DNA of 64,000 nucleotides from Nitrosomonas sp. sh817 (GCF_030908545.1 NZ_CP133083.1:2675691-2739690); one strand, 5' to 3'. Counted from the first letter of the stretch, positions 9,517 through 19,387 are shown. The notes: a model not told the origin generated them from the letters alone. A program made the numbers and translations.

Positions 9517-10062
9517 TCAGTTTTTACTTCTAAGCAAGACCAACAGAGCACCACCTCCTCCATCAACTGGTCTCGCCTGACAAAAAGCCAATACATCCGC
9601 GCACTGAATCAGCCAATTACCGACTCTTGTCTTTAGAACCGGTTCGCGGTCTTTTGAGCCTAATCCCTTCCCATGAACGATACGAATACAACGGTAGCGA
9701 TCACGTAAGCAATTTTCCAGGAAAAGAGTCAATTCCTGCCTTGCTTCATCGCGAGTAAATCCATGCAAATCCAATGTCTCATCGATTTTCCAGTAACCGC
9801 GGCGTAATCGCCTCAGCGTCTGAGCTGACATGCCAGGCTGTATGAAAGACCACGCATCACCTGTTTCCAGCTCGATAGCAATATGGTCGGAAAGATTGTC
9901 TGCTAAGGCCGTTTCATCGATATGTCTGGATTTCCGCGGAACCGAAGCCTTCGCGCGGCTTTGCGGCAATCTGTCCGAAGCGGGTAATGGCGCTACATCA
10001 CGCATTGCAGTGTGAAATAGCGCTTTATCATCTTCGTCACTGACAGAGTCGTTATGGGCCAT
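9517..10062 (-). CDS. Smr-domain protein (putative endonuclease)
   Basis: Small MutS-related (Smr) domain protein of 181 residues. The C-terminal domain starts with LDLHGFTRDEARQEL and contains IRIVHGKGLGS, the two hallmark Smr motifs (LDLHG and HGKG) found in DNA- or RNA-nicking enzymes. The N-terminal third is charged and low in order, as in SmrA/YdaL-type proteins. The end CQARPVDGGGGALLVLL is the usual glycine-rich Smr tail. trxB starts downstream on the same strand, separated by 37 bases. Substrate unknown. Confidence 0.86.
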   Translation of the reverse strand: MAHNDSVSDEDDKALFHTAMRDVAPLPASDRLPQSRAKASVPRKSRHIDETALADNLSDHIAIELETGDAWSFIQPGMSAQTLRRLRRGYWKIDETLDLHGFTRDEARQELTLFLENCLRDRYRCIRIVHGKGLGSKDREPVLKTRVGNWLIQCADVLAFCQARPVDGGGGALLVLLRSKN

Positions 10063-10099
10063 TGCCTTACCACAAATTCACATCGATCCGGTTTTAGAT

Positions 10100-11056
<957 letters not shown>

Positions 11057-11719
11057 TTAGTTACGGAGTAAATCAAGAACGATATTGTACTCGTAAAAAA
11101 TCAAATTTCCTTCCCGGGCTTTTTCCGCGACAATCATGGCGGATTGTTCCACAACCGATTTTTGGCCCAATAATAAGTCGCTTTTATTCAGTTCCTGGTT
11201 GGGAAAATACATCTGGGTTGTCAATGCTTCATAGCCGGGTTTAAAAATCTTCAGGTGAATATGCGGCGGTCTCGTCCAAGTTCTGCTGGCTGGATATGCA
11301 CCGGGCATCACTGTCTTGAAACGATACAAACCCTCATCATCGGTTTGAATCACCGCCCAGCCTTGGAAATTTTGATCGAGTTTGGCTTTGTTGGGATCAC
11401 GAGGATGGCGGTAGCGGCCGTTGGCATCCGCTTGCCAAATATCAAGTAATGCTTTTCCCACCGGCTTACCGTAAATATCGGTCACACGGCCACTGATCAT
11501 AATATATTGTCCGGCTGCACGGTCAAGATAACCATCGATGTGCGTCAAGTCGGCATCTTTATCTTTTTGATTCGCTACCGGGTAAAACGGCCCTTCGGTT
11601 TCACTGGGCGTGGACATCAACGCTAAAGCCTTGGCAAAACGGCTATCCATCCCTAAAATTCCAGCTACACTGCTGATCAGACTAAACTGCAGCAATTTCC
11701 TGCGTGAATATTTTTTCAT
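11057..11719 (-). CDS. Tat-exported intradiol ring-cleavage dioxygenase-like protein
   Basis: Member of the protocatechuate 3,4-dioxygenase beta-like family, non-heme Fe(III) enzymes that open catechol rings. A Tat signal is seen (SRRKLLQF then a hydrophobic core SLISSVAGILG), so the protein should act outside the cytoplasm. The iron-ligand motifs are present: Tyr in NGRYRHP, Tyr in PGAYPA, and two His in RPPHIHLKI. The start is uncertain; ATG 11719 puts the twin Arg at residues 6-7, while ATG 11734 and GTG 11749 are alternatives and none has a strong ribosome site. Exported members of this family occur in ammonia oxidisers and many other bacteria; the substrate is unknown. It lies 3 bases upstream of trxB. 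Confidence 0.82.
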   Translation of the reverse strand: MKKYSRRKLLQFSLISSVAGILGMDSRFAKALALMSTPSETEGPFYPVANQKDKDADLTHIDGYLDRAAGQYIMISGRVTDIYGKPVGKALLDIWQADANGRYRHPRDPNKAKLDQNFQGWAVIQTDDEGLYRFKTVMPGAYPASRTWTRPPHIHLKIFKPGYEALTTQMYFPNQELNKSDLLLGQKSVVEQSAMIVAEKAREGNLIFYEYNIVLDLLRN

Positions 11720-11749
11720 CGAATTAACTATCATTTCGTGAGCAAGCAC

Positions 11750-12119
11750 TCACTGAATTGAGAAATAATCAGAATCACAGGCTTATGATTGCTGAACCGG
11801 TTGTTTGATACACTCAATTTTGATGACATTCACCACGGTTTGTTCAAACGGCAATCTGGGATCTTCATTTATTTCTGCAGTGCATCGAATACTTTCTGAT
11901 TCGCAGCATGGAGAAACTTCCTAGAATTGCAACCGGATTAAAGATTTAGAGAAAATTGATAATGCGGAAGAACTGGGTTTTTAGTTCAGAATTACTGCTT
12001 CTACTTTTAACCTTCAGTTCTTCGCTTGATTTGAAAAACAATCTATGCCGGAATTACTCCGATTGACAATACTTGAGCAGTATTAAGTTAAGACAAGGAA
12101 ATTCTCAAAGAGTAACTTA
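11750..12119. other. Intergenic stretch before the IS element, with a possible gene remnant
   Basis: 370 bases. On the minus strand 11783-11920 is a 45-codon open stretch with protein-like composition (SIRCTAEINEDPRLPFEQ and on) but no start codon, which may be the 3' end of a lost gene. The rest, next to the IS630 element, shows nothing I recognise. Confidence 0.4.
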
Positions 12120-13238
12120 TTGACTCGGCACAATAATACTTGAAATTTATGAACCGCCCCCATCTTGTTGAAATGGAAAAAGACGACGCAAGATATTCGA
12201 CGCTGGAGCAACTGCATGAACGGCGCAAGCAAGTGGTGCGGTTGCATCGCAAGGGCTACGGCGTGATGCAAATTGTTGAGCTCAGTGGGCTTTCGTATCC
12301 GACAGTTCGGTTTGCGATAGATCGGTATGAAGAAGGCGGATTTTCCGCCCTGAAGCCAGGGATGCGAGGCAAGCGTACTGGTCAAGGGCGGTCACTGACA
12401 GAGGAGCAGGAACAAGCCATCCGCAAGATCATTTGTGACAAGCGTCCGGAGCAACTGAAGATGGAATTTGCGCTGTGGAATCGGGCGGCGGTCATGCAAC
12501 TGATAGAGCGGGAGTACAGCATCAAGCTGTCGGTGCGCGGCGTAGGCAACTATCTGTCACGTTGGGGTTTCACTCCCCAGAAGCCGATCAAGAAGGCCTA
12601 TGAGCAGCGGCCTGAAGCCGTACAAGCCTGGCTCAACGAGCAATACCCGGAAATTGAGAAGCGCGCCAAGGCGGAAGGCGGCGAGATTCACTGGGGCGAT
12701 GAAACCGCCTTGGTCAATACCGATGTGCGCGGTCGTTGCTATGCTCCGGCAGGCAAGACGCCAGTCACCTACGCGGCTGGTGGTACGCGACAGAAGCTAT
12801 CGATGATTGCCGCAGTGACGAATCAGGGCAAAACACGCTGGATGATTATCGACGAGGCCTTCAACGCCGACAGGCTGATCGAATTCCTCGAAGCGCTGAT
12901 CAAGGATGCCGGGAAGAAGGTATTCTTGATTCTCGACAATCTGCGGGTTCATCACAGCAAACAGGTCAAGGCATGGGTCGCTGAACGACAAGACAAAATC
13001 GAGCTGTTCTACCTGCCCAGCTATAGCCCGGAACTGAATCCGGAGGAACGCCTCAATGCCGACCTCAAGCATGCCATCGGGACGAAAGTGCCGGTGCGCA
13101 CCAAGGCCAAACTCAAACTCGCTGCCACCGAACACATGGTTAAACTTGAACAATCACCCGAACGGGTCAAAAGCTTCTTTCAAGATCCGAGGGTCAAATA
13201 TGCCGCTTGAAACTTCAAACTTCATCTGCCCGGATCAA
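12120..13238 (+). mobile_element. IS630-family insertion sequence, apparently complete
   Basis: A 1119-base element. The left end at 12120 begins TTGACTCGG and the right end (minus strand from 13238) begins TTGATCCGG; the imperfect similarity extends over roughly 30 bases including a shared TTGAA-TTT block. Both ends are directly flanked by TA (12118-12119 and 13239-13240), the duplicated target of IS630/Tc1-mariner elements. It carries one intact transposase. GC content and codon use are higher than in the flanking intergenic DNA, fitting a recent arrival. Confidence 0.87.
12140..13210 (+). CDS. IS630-family transposase
   Basis: DDE transposase of 356 residues. The N-terminal half has helix-turn-helix segments (GYGVMQIVELSGLSYPTVRF, and a winged-helix domain around residues 85-150). 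The catalytic triad motifs are HWGDETAL (first Asp), FLILDNLRVHH (second Asp) and SPELNPEERLNADLK (Glu), with the SPxLNPxE motif diagnostic of IS630. The frame is open and intact. The annotated start at 12140 lies inside the left inverted repeat; ATG 12149 or 12173 (MEKDDARY) could be the real start. Confidence 0.93.
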   Translation: MKFMNRPHLVEMEKDDARYSTLEQLHERRKQVVRLHRKGYGVMQIVELSGLSYPTVRFAIDRYEEGGFSALKPGMRGKRTGQGRSLTEEQEQAIRKIICDKRPEQLKMEFALWNRAAVMQLIEREYSIKLSVRGVGNYLSRWGFTPQKPIKKAYEQRPEAVQAWLNEQYPEIEKRAKAEGGEIHWGDETALVNTDVRGRCYAPAGKTPVTYAAGGTRQKLSMIAAVTNQGKTRWMIIDEAFNADRLIEFLEALIKDAGKKVFLILDNLRVHHSKQVKAWVAERQDKIELFYLPSYSPELNPEERLNADLKHAIGTKVPVRTKAKLKLAATEHMVKLEQSPERVKSFFQDPRVKYAA

Positions 13239-13252
13239 TAGAAGATATCAGC

Positions 13253-13492
13253 TCATCGTAATTTGCCACGAATAACCCGAACAGATTCTGGATTTTTCAC
13301 AATAAGCTTTCCTTCACTCCCTACGAGATTTCCACAGCTGCATGCTGATTTGATAAATGGCAAAGAATTAACAATCTCCGTACATTCCAGGCATTCATAA
13401 TATAAATCGCCGCTGGTCGGGAGCTTCGCCGGATCTGGAGCGGGTTCAACGGGATAGAAATTATAAATCTTGCGCATATCGATTTTCAGCAT
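13253..13492 (-). CDS. Small hypothetical protein with zinc-ribbon-like cysteines
   Basis: 79 residues of unknown function. It has two cysteine pairs, CLEC and CSCG, about 12 residues apart, which could bind one zinc, and no membrane segment. An AAGGAGAG ribosome site 4-5 bases before ATG 13492 supports translation. It ends 14 bases from the IS630 right end, so the element inserted just downstream without breaking it. No other family features seen. Confidence 0.6.
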   Translation of the reverse strand: MLKIDMRKIYNFYPVEPAPDPAKLPTSGDLYYECLECTEIVNSLPFIKSACSCGNLVGSEGKLIVKNPESVRVIRGKLR

Positions 13493-13782
13493 TTTCTCTC
13501 CTTGAATGAAGGTTATTTATTTCGCTAAGTTAACGGCAATCATCTTGAAAATCGTAGGGGCACAAATTTGAATTGAAGCAAAAACTTCCTTTAGGGAAAC
13601 TTTCCAGTCTTAAAGGAACAAGGTTTGATCAACATCAAAACGAAGTCAGAAACAAAATACAAAGGCAATGGGATTAAGGTAAAATAAAAAAGTTAGGTTC
13701 GTGTGGCTGGGCCAACATCAGAAGTTATTGATAAATCAATAGATATATTAGATCGTAGTGTTTCTTTATAGGAAAATTTTAA

Positions 13783-13983
13783 ATGAAGGTTAATAAAAAT
13801 GTTGTTGGCATCATTGTTCTTAGTGTTGGTTTAGTAGGATGTAGTGGTGGCGGTCTTCCCGAAGCGGATTCAGTCAATTGCGCAGGACGAGGCATGGAAA
13901 AGTCGCTGGCTGAATTCAAAAACAATGAACCAGCACGACAAGCTTTCTTAGATAAATGCAATGAAATAAACCAAGGGAAGTAA
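13783..13983 (+). CDS. Small putative lipoprotein
   Basis: 66 residues: basic start, hydrophobic stretch VGIIVLSVGLVG, then a lipobox ending LVGC (Cys20) followed by SGGG. The mature part is 47 residues, with two further Cys that could pair. There is no recognisable domain. The upstream 290 bases (13493-13782) are AT-rich and show no gene. Moderately likely to be real because the lipobox is well placed. Confidence 0.6.
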   Translation: MKVNKNVVGIIVLSVGLVGCSGGGLPEADSVNCAGRGMEKSLAEFKNNEPARQAFLDKCNEINQGK

Positions 13984-14046
13984 ATCCTCGGAAGTTTTCA
14001 ATAGGAATTACTTTTACGTGATCTCCAGCTTCTGAGAAGCAGTCAA

Positions 14047-14116
14047 TGTAGGGTGATTAAGCCGGATTGTATTTAATCCAAGCTAACTGAGACAGTCCGG
14101 ATTACTACACCCTACG
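14047..14116. repeat. Intergenic palindromic repeat (REP-like)
   Basis: An imperfect inverted repeat: left arm TGTAGGGTGATTAAGCCGGA, right arm reading on the minus strand CGTAGGGTGTAGTAATCCGG. Arms of about 20 bases flank a 25-base centre. GTAGGGTG-based palindromes recur between genes in many proteobacteria. It lies downstream of both the small lipoprotein gene and the lipid-kinase gene, so it may also act as a transcription end. Confidence 0.6.
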
Positions 14117-14198
14117 TTCCCTCTCTAAATCAATCCATTAACAAATCAATTAATCAAAGATATCTCTAACGCGAATCGCCGACAAACCGCTCGTACGC

Positions 14199-15191
14199 TC
14201 ATACACCGAAACGCGAAGGTAGTAATACCCGGATCGGACGGGAACTGATGGTGAACTCGATAGTGCTTTCAGCCTCGATATCCCGGTTCCGGAAATAATC
14301 GCCATCCACTTGTAACGGATAGGATTGTCCATGCAAAGTGCAAGCAATGTGCCTCCCGGAATAGTATTGCATCGGCAAATTGGCGGGTTTGCGTTGCAAA
14401 ATTTTTATGGCTTTGATCAACTCATGTTGATGCCGCGCGCCCGGCAAAAAGCCGGCCACCAGTTCATTTCTCGAAGGATTGGCACTCGGCACCAGTTGTA
14501 AATTTCTGGCGTATGCAGAGCTATTGGCTACGATGAGATAACCGGATTGATGATCGACAACGGCTTGCCCATCCACTTGCACGGAAACCTTAGGGTGATG
14601 CAACGAACACAACGCTTTCAAGCCGTGCCAAAGATAAATCGAATCGTTCAGCGGACCTTTGCGCTTGCCGATGTTTTTGACGGTTAACGAATCCAATCCC
14701 ATCGAAGCCATATGAAAAAAAGGCTTGCTGCCTTTAATCCCTTTACCGCTGATCAAACCATAATATTGCTGTATGCAGGAACCAGCTACAATCGCCCGCA
14801 AAAGATCATCCGCGCTGGCGCTCATTTCGTAGGAACGGGCAAACAACGACTCATTGCCGCCGGGAATGGCATAAATCGGCATATCGGTTTTATCGATCAG
14901 ATTCAGTAATTTTCTGACCGTACCATCGCCACCGGCCACCACAATCAGATCATTCTCCTCGATCTTGCCGGCAATACGCGAATATCCCTTGGTTTTTTTC
15001 TCGGATGGCAGCACCTCCACCACTTTACCCTCGCACATCAGCTCTTTTGCCAATTCAACCGCCGTTGCTTCGGTGTTTCCGGCACTGGAAATCGGATTGA
15101 AAATAATCAGGATTTTTTGCGGCGCTGGAATCTTGAGGATCAGCGGACTGGATTGAAATAATAGATTCTCATTTATCAAAGAAAGCGACAT
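14199..15191 (-). CDS. Diacylglycerol/sphingosine-kinase-family lipid kinase
   Basis: Lipid kinase of the DAGK catalytic family (YegS/LCB5-like), which phosphorylates diacylglycerol or related lipids. The domain opens with ILIIFNPISSAGNT and carries the nucleotide-binding motif VVAGGDGTVRKLL around residues 84-96. The C-terminal lobe (MQYYSGRHIACT ... LQVDGDYF) matches the second lobe of the family, with the QVDGD motif. ATG 15191 was taken as start; the frame opens at 15212, overlapping the glycosyltransferase by 8 bases, so the two are coupled. About 330 residues. Last gene of a four-gene lipid-related group. Confidence 0.84.
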   Translation of the reverse strand: MSLSLINENLLFQSSPLILKIPAPQKILIIFNPISSAGNTEATAVELAKELMCEGKVVEVLPSEKKTKGYSRIAGKIEENDLIVVAGGDGTVRKLLNLIDKTDMPIYAIPGGNESLFARSYEMSASADDLLRAIVAGSCIQQYYGLISGKGIKGSKPFFHMASMGLDSLTVKNIGKRKGPLNDSIYLWHGLKALCSLHHPKVSVQVDGQAVVDHQSGYLIVANSSAYARNLQLVPSANPSRNELVAGFLPGARHQHELIKAIKILQRKPANLPMQYYSGRHIACTLHGQSYPLQVDGDYFRNRDIEAESTIEFTISSRPIRVLLPSRFGV

Positions 15192-15204
15192 ATCAACAAT
15201 GTGT

Positions 15205-16248
15205 TTAGGCAAGATCCACGGGAATTATTTTGACTTCCGACCAAATCTGATGACACCAGGATTGATCGATTGGCGGCATTCCGGCTTTAATCCATTGCAC
15301 CAGATGCTTGGCCGTATTGGGAAATGTCACGCGCAACGCCTTCGTGATATACAGCCATTCCTCAATAATCGCCGCATCGACTGTCTGCATCGTATGCCCA
15401 TAACCTAAGGCCTTCAAAGCGGCGGCATTGGATGCTTGTTCCATTTGCGCATGTACAGGTTTTACCAGAATTTTCTTGCCTAACTGCAACGATTCACTCG
15501 CCAGCTCAAACCCCGCATTACAAATAATACCGGCGCAATCCGCCAGGTCTTTCTGGAATCCGGTGAGCGATAAAGGCTTGCAAAAAATATGTGTAAAAGG
15601 TGATGGAATCACATCCGGCGAATAAATATGAAACTCGAAATCTTTAAAGCGCGAGAAAAGCTTGATGATGTGCTGCTGATTTTCGAACGGCAAATAAACG
15701 ACAATCTTGTTTTTCCGCAACTGCTCGGCATTAAAAGGCGTCTCTATGACCGGCGGCAACAGCGGTTGATCGAAATGATGCCAATGCAGGCCGATACCGA
15801 AATCGACCGGCGCAAATTTTTTTAACACCAATTCAGACATCGGATCGCTACCGGCGCGCGGTATGTTGTATTGAAACGCGTATTGGTGGCTGAAACCCAC
15901 GGTTTTTTTACCCTGCCGTCTCGCCGACCAGGAAGTAACCGGCTCGAAGTCGCAAATCACCAGATCGTAGCGGCTCAAATCCAGCGCGCGGATATCCTTC
16001 AAAAAACGCAGCGGCTTTGACTGGAACACAGTCCGCAGGTGATTGATCTTGCCGTTATGGGTGCTGAAGGTCAGCCCTTCTCGCCACTGATGGCCGTTGA
16101 AAATCTCCATATCGAAGAACTTATCTTGCGGCCTCCCGGTAAATTGATACGTCACGTCCAGATCAGCCGCCCGCAATTCCCTCGCCATAATCCGGCCGCG
16201 CGTGATATGGCCATTGCCTGTTCCTTGAATACCGTAAAAAATTTTCAT
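15205..16248 (-). CDS. Glycosyltransferase of the MJ1255/VC2487-like (GT-B) type
   Basis: 347 residues with a GT-B fold. It starts MKIFYGIQGTGNGHITRGR, the glycine-rich N-terminal loop typical of MurG/MJ1255-like enzymes, and has the C-terminal nucleotide-sugar region with IICNAGFELASESLQLGKKILVKP and an EQ pair (HAQMEQ), which is the donor-binding signature. Acceptor and sugar are unknown; the neighbouring lipid kinase and lipase suggest a lipid acceptor. The 135 bases between this gene and the upstream patatin gene contain no gene, so a separate promoter is possible. Confidence 0.8.
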   Translation of the reverse strand: MKIFYGIQGTGNGHITRGRIMARELRAADLDVTYQFTGRPQDKFFDMEIFNGHQWREGLTFSTHNGKINHLRTVFQSKPLRFLKDIRALDLSRYDLVICDFEPVTSWSARRQGKKTVGFSHQYAFQYNIPRAGSDPMSELVLKKFAPVDFGIGLHWHHFDQPLLPPVIETPFNAEQLRKNKIVVYLPFENQQHIIKLFSRFKDFEFHIYSPDVIPSPFTHIFCKPLSLTGFQKDLADCAGIICNAGFELASESLQLGKKILVKPVHAQMEQASNAAALKALGYGHTMQTVDAAIIEEWLYITKALRVTFPNTAKHLVQWIKAGMPPIDQSWCHQIWSEVKIIPVDLA

Positions 16249-16383
16249 TATGTAATTTCAGATCAGAGTTAATTATTCTAAAAATCATGAAGATGGGAAA
16301 TTTTAGCGGCTCCGCGTGACAACTGAATGACGAATTCTTGGCAATCGCATGACAATTAGGTTGCAGTCATACGGGTCAGTCAC

Positions 16384-17313
16384 TCAGTGCGCGTTGTTCA
16401 ACCAATATTTGATTTGCGGCCGGTGCCGGTGAAACCACGATACGCCGACATCCAGCGCTTTCCGCTGAATTGCCGGATCCTTGGCGGAATCCATGTGATC
16501 CGGCATGTTGTAGTCTTGCAAGTAGTCATTGATATAAAGCATCTGATCGCCAAGTACCTGCATCGTATTATTGGCATTGGAAATCATCTTCTCCCGGAGA
16601 ATCAGCGAGGCGATACCGGATGCGGACCATTGCAACCCGCCATAGCGGCAGGCTTTCTCGCCATCCATCGCAAATCTGCGCCAGCCGGATCCGATCGAAA
16701 GCATTTTGATGCCGGTGTCCGGCCAGTTTTTTTGCGCATATAAATAAGCGCTTAATCCGGGATTATTCATCCCGACCCCACCGTCGATGCGCCAATCGCC
16801 GTCTTGTAACCGGACCGGCGCATAAAACGAAGGCGCTGCGGTACACGCATCGGCAATTTCATGCAGCAGAAAATCCGGTTGAACGGAATTGGTAAAGACC
16901 TCCAGGGAATCGCGGCTCAGATTGAAGCAAGGAATAAAAAGCAGTTTCTCTAGCGAGGAAAGCCTGCAATCTTGCAGCGCCGCTTGCAGTGTTTTGCTTT
17001 TAGGTGCGCTCTGAAACTTCGGCCGTAGCTGCAATCTGCTCAGAAAACGGCTCATACCATGTTCAATCATCATTGCCTGCAACAACCGCTCTTTGACAAT
17101 CTTATGAACGAGCGCCTCAGCACTGGTTTTTTGACCTAGAATCAAACAGGCGATCAAACCGCCGGAGGAAGAGCCCGCAATCATATCGAACCGCTCATAA
17201 GTCGATACGCCGGTGTCTTGTTCCAGGCAGGCCAACACGCTCAGCTGTATCAGCAGATGGCTGCCGCCGCCATCCAAGCTCAGCAAGAATCTAGGCGGCT
17301 TCTCTGCTGGCAA
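16384..17313 (-). CDS. Patatin-like phospholipase
   Basis: Serine acyl hydrolase with a Ser-Asp dyad. The glycine-rich oxyanion loop is SLDGGGSHLL, where the usual RG after GGGx is replaced by HL. The nucleophile elbow is IAGSSSGGL (Ser49), and the Asp lies in WRIDGGVGMNNPG. 309 residues. The start overlaps the upstream metallophosphoesterase by 23 bases, so the two are co-translated. Likely role: release of fatty acids from membrane lipid, in line with its neighbours. No signal peptide, so cytoplasmic. Confidence 0.85.
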   Translation of the reverse strand: MPAEKPPRFLLSLDGGGSHLLIQLSVLACLEQDTGVSTYERFDMIAGSSSGGLIACLILGQKTSAEALVHKIVKERLLQAMMIEHGMSRFLSRLQLRPKFQSAPKSKTLQAALQDCRLSSLEKLLFIPCFNLSRDSLEVFTNSVQPDFLLHEIADACTAAPSFYAPVRLQDGDWRIDGGVGMNNPGLSAYLYAQKNWPDTGIKMLSIGSGWRRFAMDGEKACRYGGLQWSASGIASLILREKMISNANNTMQVLGDQMLYINDYLQDYNMPDHMDSAKDPAIQRKALDVGVSWFHRHRPQIKYWLNNAH

Positions 17314-18100
17314 GCAATTGTTCCTGGACTAAATTCTGGTACTGTTCAAAGCGTTCGTTCCAAAACACGAGTTCCAACGAACCGTCCAGATGTTCCAGCA
17401 GCGTCGAACAGCTTTCCACCCAGTCACCATCGTTACAATAAAGCACCGAATTGATTTCCCGCAACTCGGCATGATGGATGTGGCCGCACACTACACCATC
17501 GACACCCCGTTCCCTGGCAAGATGCGCCAATGCGTCTTCAAAACTGCTGATGTAACTGACCGCATTTTTTACTTTCAACTTCAGGTACGCCGATAGCGAC
17601 CAATAGGAATAACCGAAAAATTTGCGCAAGCCGTTAAAATAATGGCTCAGATCCAGTAATGTGTCATACGCGACATTGCCAAGCTTCGCCAGCCAGCGGC
17701 TGTGTTTGACGATCATGTCGAATTCGTCGCCGTGCATCACCAGCAGTTTTCTGCCGTCCGTGGTGGTATGTACGTAATCCTGATGGATCTCCACATTCCC
17801 GAAAACATGGCCGACGCAATCGCGTAACGCTTCATCATGATTTCCCGGCACATAAATCACTTTCGTACCGTGTTTGGCTTTGCCAAGAATAGAGCGGATC
17901 ACATTGGTATGCTGCTGCGGCCAGTAAGGCGTTTTTTTGATGCTCCAGAAATCGACAATATCGCCAACCAGAAAAAGATAATCGGTTTCGACCGAATGCA
18001 AGAAATGCAACAACGCCTCCGCCTGGCAACCGCGAAAACCGAGGTGCACATCGGAGATCCACACACTTCTAACTTTGATTGGCGCTTTATCTGTCATCAT
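17291..18100 (-). CDS. LpxH-like metallophosphoesterase (UDP-2,3-diacylglucosamine pyrophosphatase family)
   Basis: Calcineurin-type phosphoesterase with all metal motifs: ISDVHLG, VGDIVDFW, GNHDE, HGDEFD and GHIHHAE. The order and the DEFD step are typical of LpxH-related enzymes and of a second, lipid-operon class annotated as UDP-2,3-diacylglucosamine diphosphatase. 269 residues. It heads the leftward group followed by patatin (23-base overlap), glycosyltransferase and lipid kinase. In lipid A synthesis LpxH cleaves UDP-diacylglucosamine; here the context suggests a different phospholipid or nucleotide-lipid substrate. Start is ATG 18100 or 18097. Confidence 0.84.
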   Translation of the reverse strand: MMTDKAPIKVRSVWISDVHLGFRGCQAEALLHFLHSVETDYLFLVGDIVDFWSIKKTPYWPQQHTNVIRSILGKAKHGTKVIYVPGNHDEALRDCVGHVFGNVEIHQDYVHTTTDGRKLLVMHGDEFDMIVKHSRWLAKLGNVAYDTLLDLSHYFNGLRKFFGYSYWSLSAYLKLKVKNAVSYISSFEDALAHLARERGVDGVVCGHIHHAELREINSVLYCNDGDWVESCSTLLEHLDGSLELVFWNERFEQYQNLVQEQLLASREAA

Positions 18101-18200
18101 GAATGCCCTTATAGGATATTGATGACACGGAAGTTTAGAGCGGTATTGTTAAGCGCATTTGAACAGTTGATGAAATATTCATGAACATTTGATGAAACGA

Positions 18201-18920
18201 TCAGACCCTGAAGCAGCAAGCGGAGAACGATCGCACACCGCTGACCGGATAGCACTCACCCGCAACGATTTGGAAAGACGACGAATCCAGCCGCGCATCC
18301 TGAACCGGCAGCGAATCCACCGCCAGCAATTCACTGGCGATATCCGCAGGTTTCAAATCGCAGCCGACGCCGCGGATCAATCCGACCAGCTTCAACGCAT
18401 CCACACCATACGATTCCAGACTTAACGATTCGAAATAAACCTTTTTCCCTTTGGCATCGATCTGGCAAAAATGATCGCTCAGGTGACACATCATTCGAAT
18501 CTCTCTTTCATAACCCCAGCTTGAAAATTTTGTCGCAATAAACGTCTTCAAATCAGATTCATCGAAACTGCCGCGCTGAATAGCCTCATCAACATCCAGC
18601 TTAAAACGCTCCGGCTGATAACCGATGCGAATCGCCATATCGTCCGGAATGTCAAACACCAACGCCACACCGCGATGCCCATCGGCATAATGACTCCACA
18701 GCACCGGATCGTGATAGTTCTCGCAAAAACAGATAACGCCGTATCGTTCATTCGTTTGATTCTTGAATGTTTCCAGCTTGATCCGGGTATCCGCATCGGA
18801 AAAATCCGCCACACAAAATTCAAATGGATCAATCAATTCATTGATGCGGGCAATTTTTAACCGGCGGTCACGCAAGGCTCTGAGAGCAAATTCGGAAGGG
18901 GTGAAGTGGTAGATAATCAT
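18201..18920 (-). CDS. DUF2971-domain protein
   Basis: 239 residues of the DUF2971 family, function unknown. The N-terminus MIIYHFTPSEFALRALRDRRLKI and the family core VLWSHYADGHRGVALVFDI (the WxxYAxxHxGxxLxF motif) are clear. Soluble, no signal. DUF2971 proteins are scattered and often found in accessory regions; here the gene sits next to a decayed transposase. It is separated from the metallophosphoesterase by 100 bases and probably not part of that operon. Confidence 0.8.
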   Translation of the reverse strand: MIIYHFTPSEFALRALRDRRLKIARINELIDPFEFCVADFSDADTRIKLETFKNQTNERYGVICFCENYHDPVLWSHYADGHRGVALVFDIPDDMAIRIGYQPERFKLDVDEAIQRGSFDESDLKTFIATKFSSWGYEREIRMMCHLSDHFCQIDAKGKKVYFESLSLESYGVDALKLVGLIRGVGCDLKPADIASELLAVDSLPVQDARLDSSSFQIVAGECYPVSGVRSFSACCFRV

Positions 18921-18943
18921 TGTGGAATTGTCTTTTAAAAAGG

Positions 18944-19299
18944 CTATGTCACATTTAGCCGTTGAAACTGTCTTGTTTTTCCAACAGACGCCGGGGAAAA
19001 AAGTGCCGGTGTAATATTTTGACCGAGGCGGTCAATCATTCTGCGCCATCCGAGATAACTCCCAAGATAGCGCGTAGCTACTCCATCAAACTTTTCATCC
19101 ATTGATTGAGCCGGCTGCCATAAGTATTAACATTCTGAATATGTTGTTTATAACACACTGACCTGCAACAATATTAACCGGGCGGTGAACAATCGCCGGT
19201 ATAGCCCGGTTGTTTCACAAGCAGGACAGGCAGGTTTCATCCTGGCTACGTTTGATCAATGCCATGACCTCATTCCGGCTTAAATTCCGCTGATTTCAT
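18944..19299 (-). pseudogene. Remnant of an IS1595/ISXO2-type transposase
   Basis: Reading the minus strand from ATG 19299 gives MKSAEFK, then in shifted frame VMALIK and CPAC, matching the start and zinc-ribbon region of this family. From about 19151 it reads HIQNVNTYGSRLNQWMKSF and, after a one-base shift, DGVATRYLGSYLGWRRMIDR, the conserved C-terminus of the same family, to a stop at 18944. The middle (catalytic) part is deleted: some 350 bases remain of an expected 900 or more. Recognition is from memory of the family; the two ends in the right order make it convincing. Confidence 0.7.
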
Positions 19300-19387
19300 T
19301 GTGTATACCTCTATTTTTATGTCTCTATGCAGATCCGGCGAGCAATTCTGTGACATAGCCTGCTAATTACCCACACGCAGTGAACCA

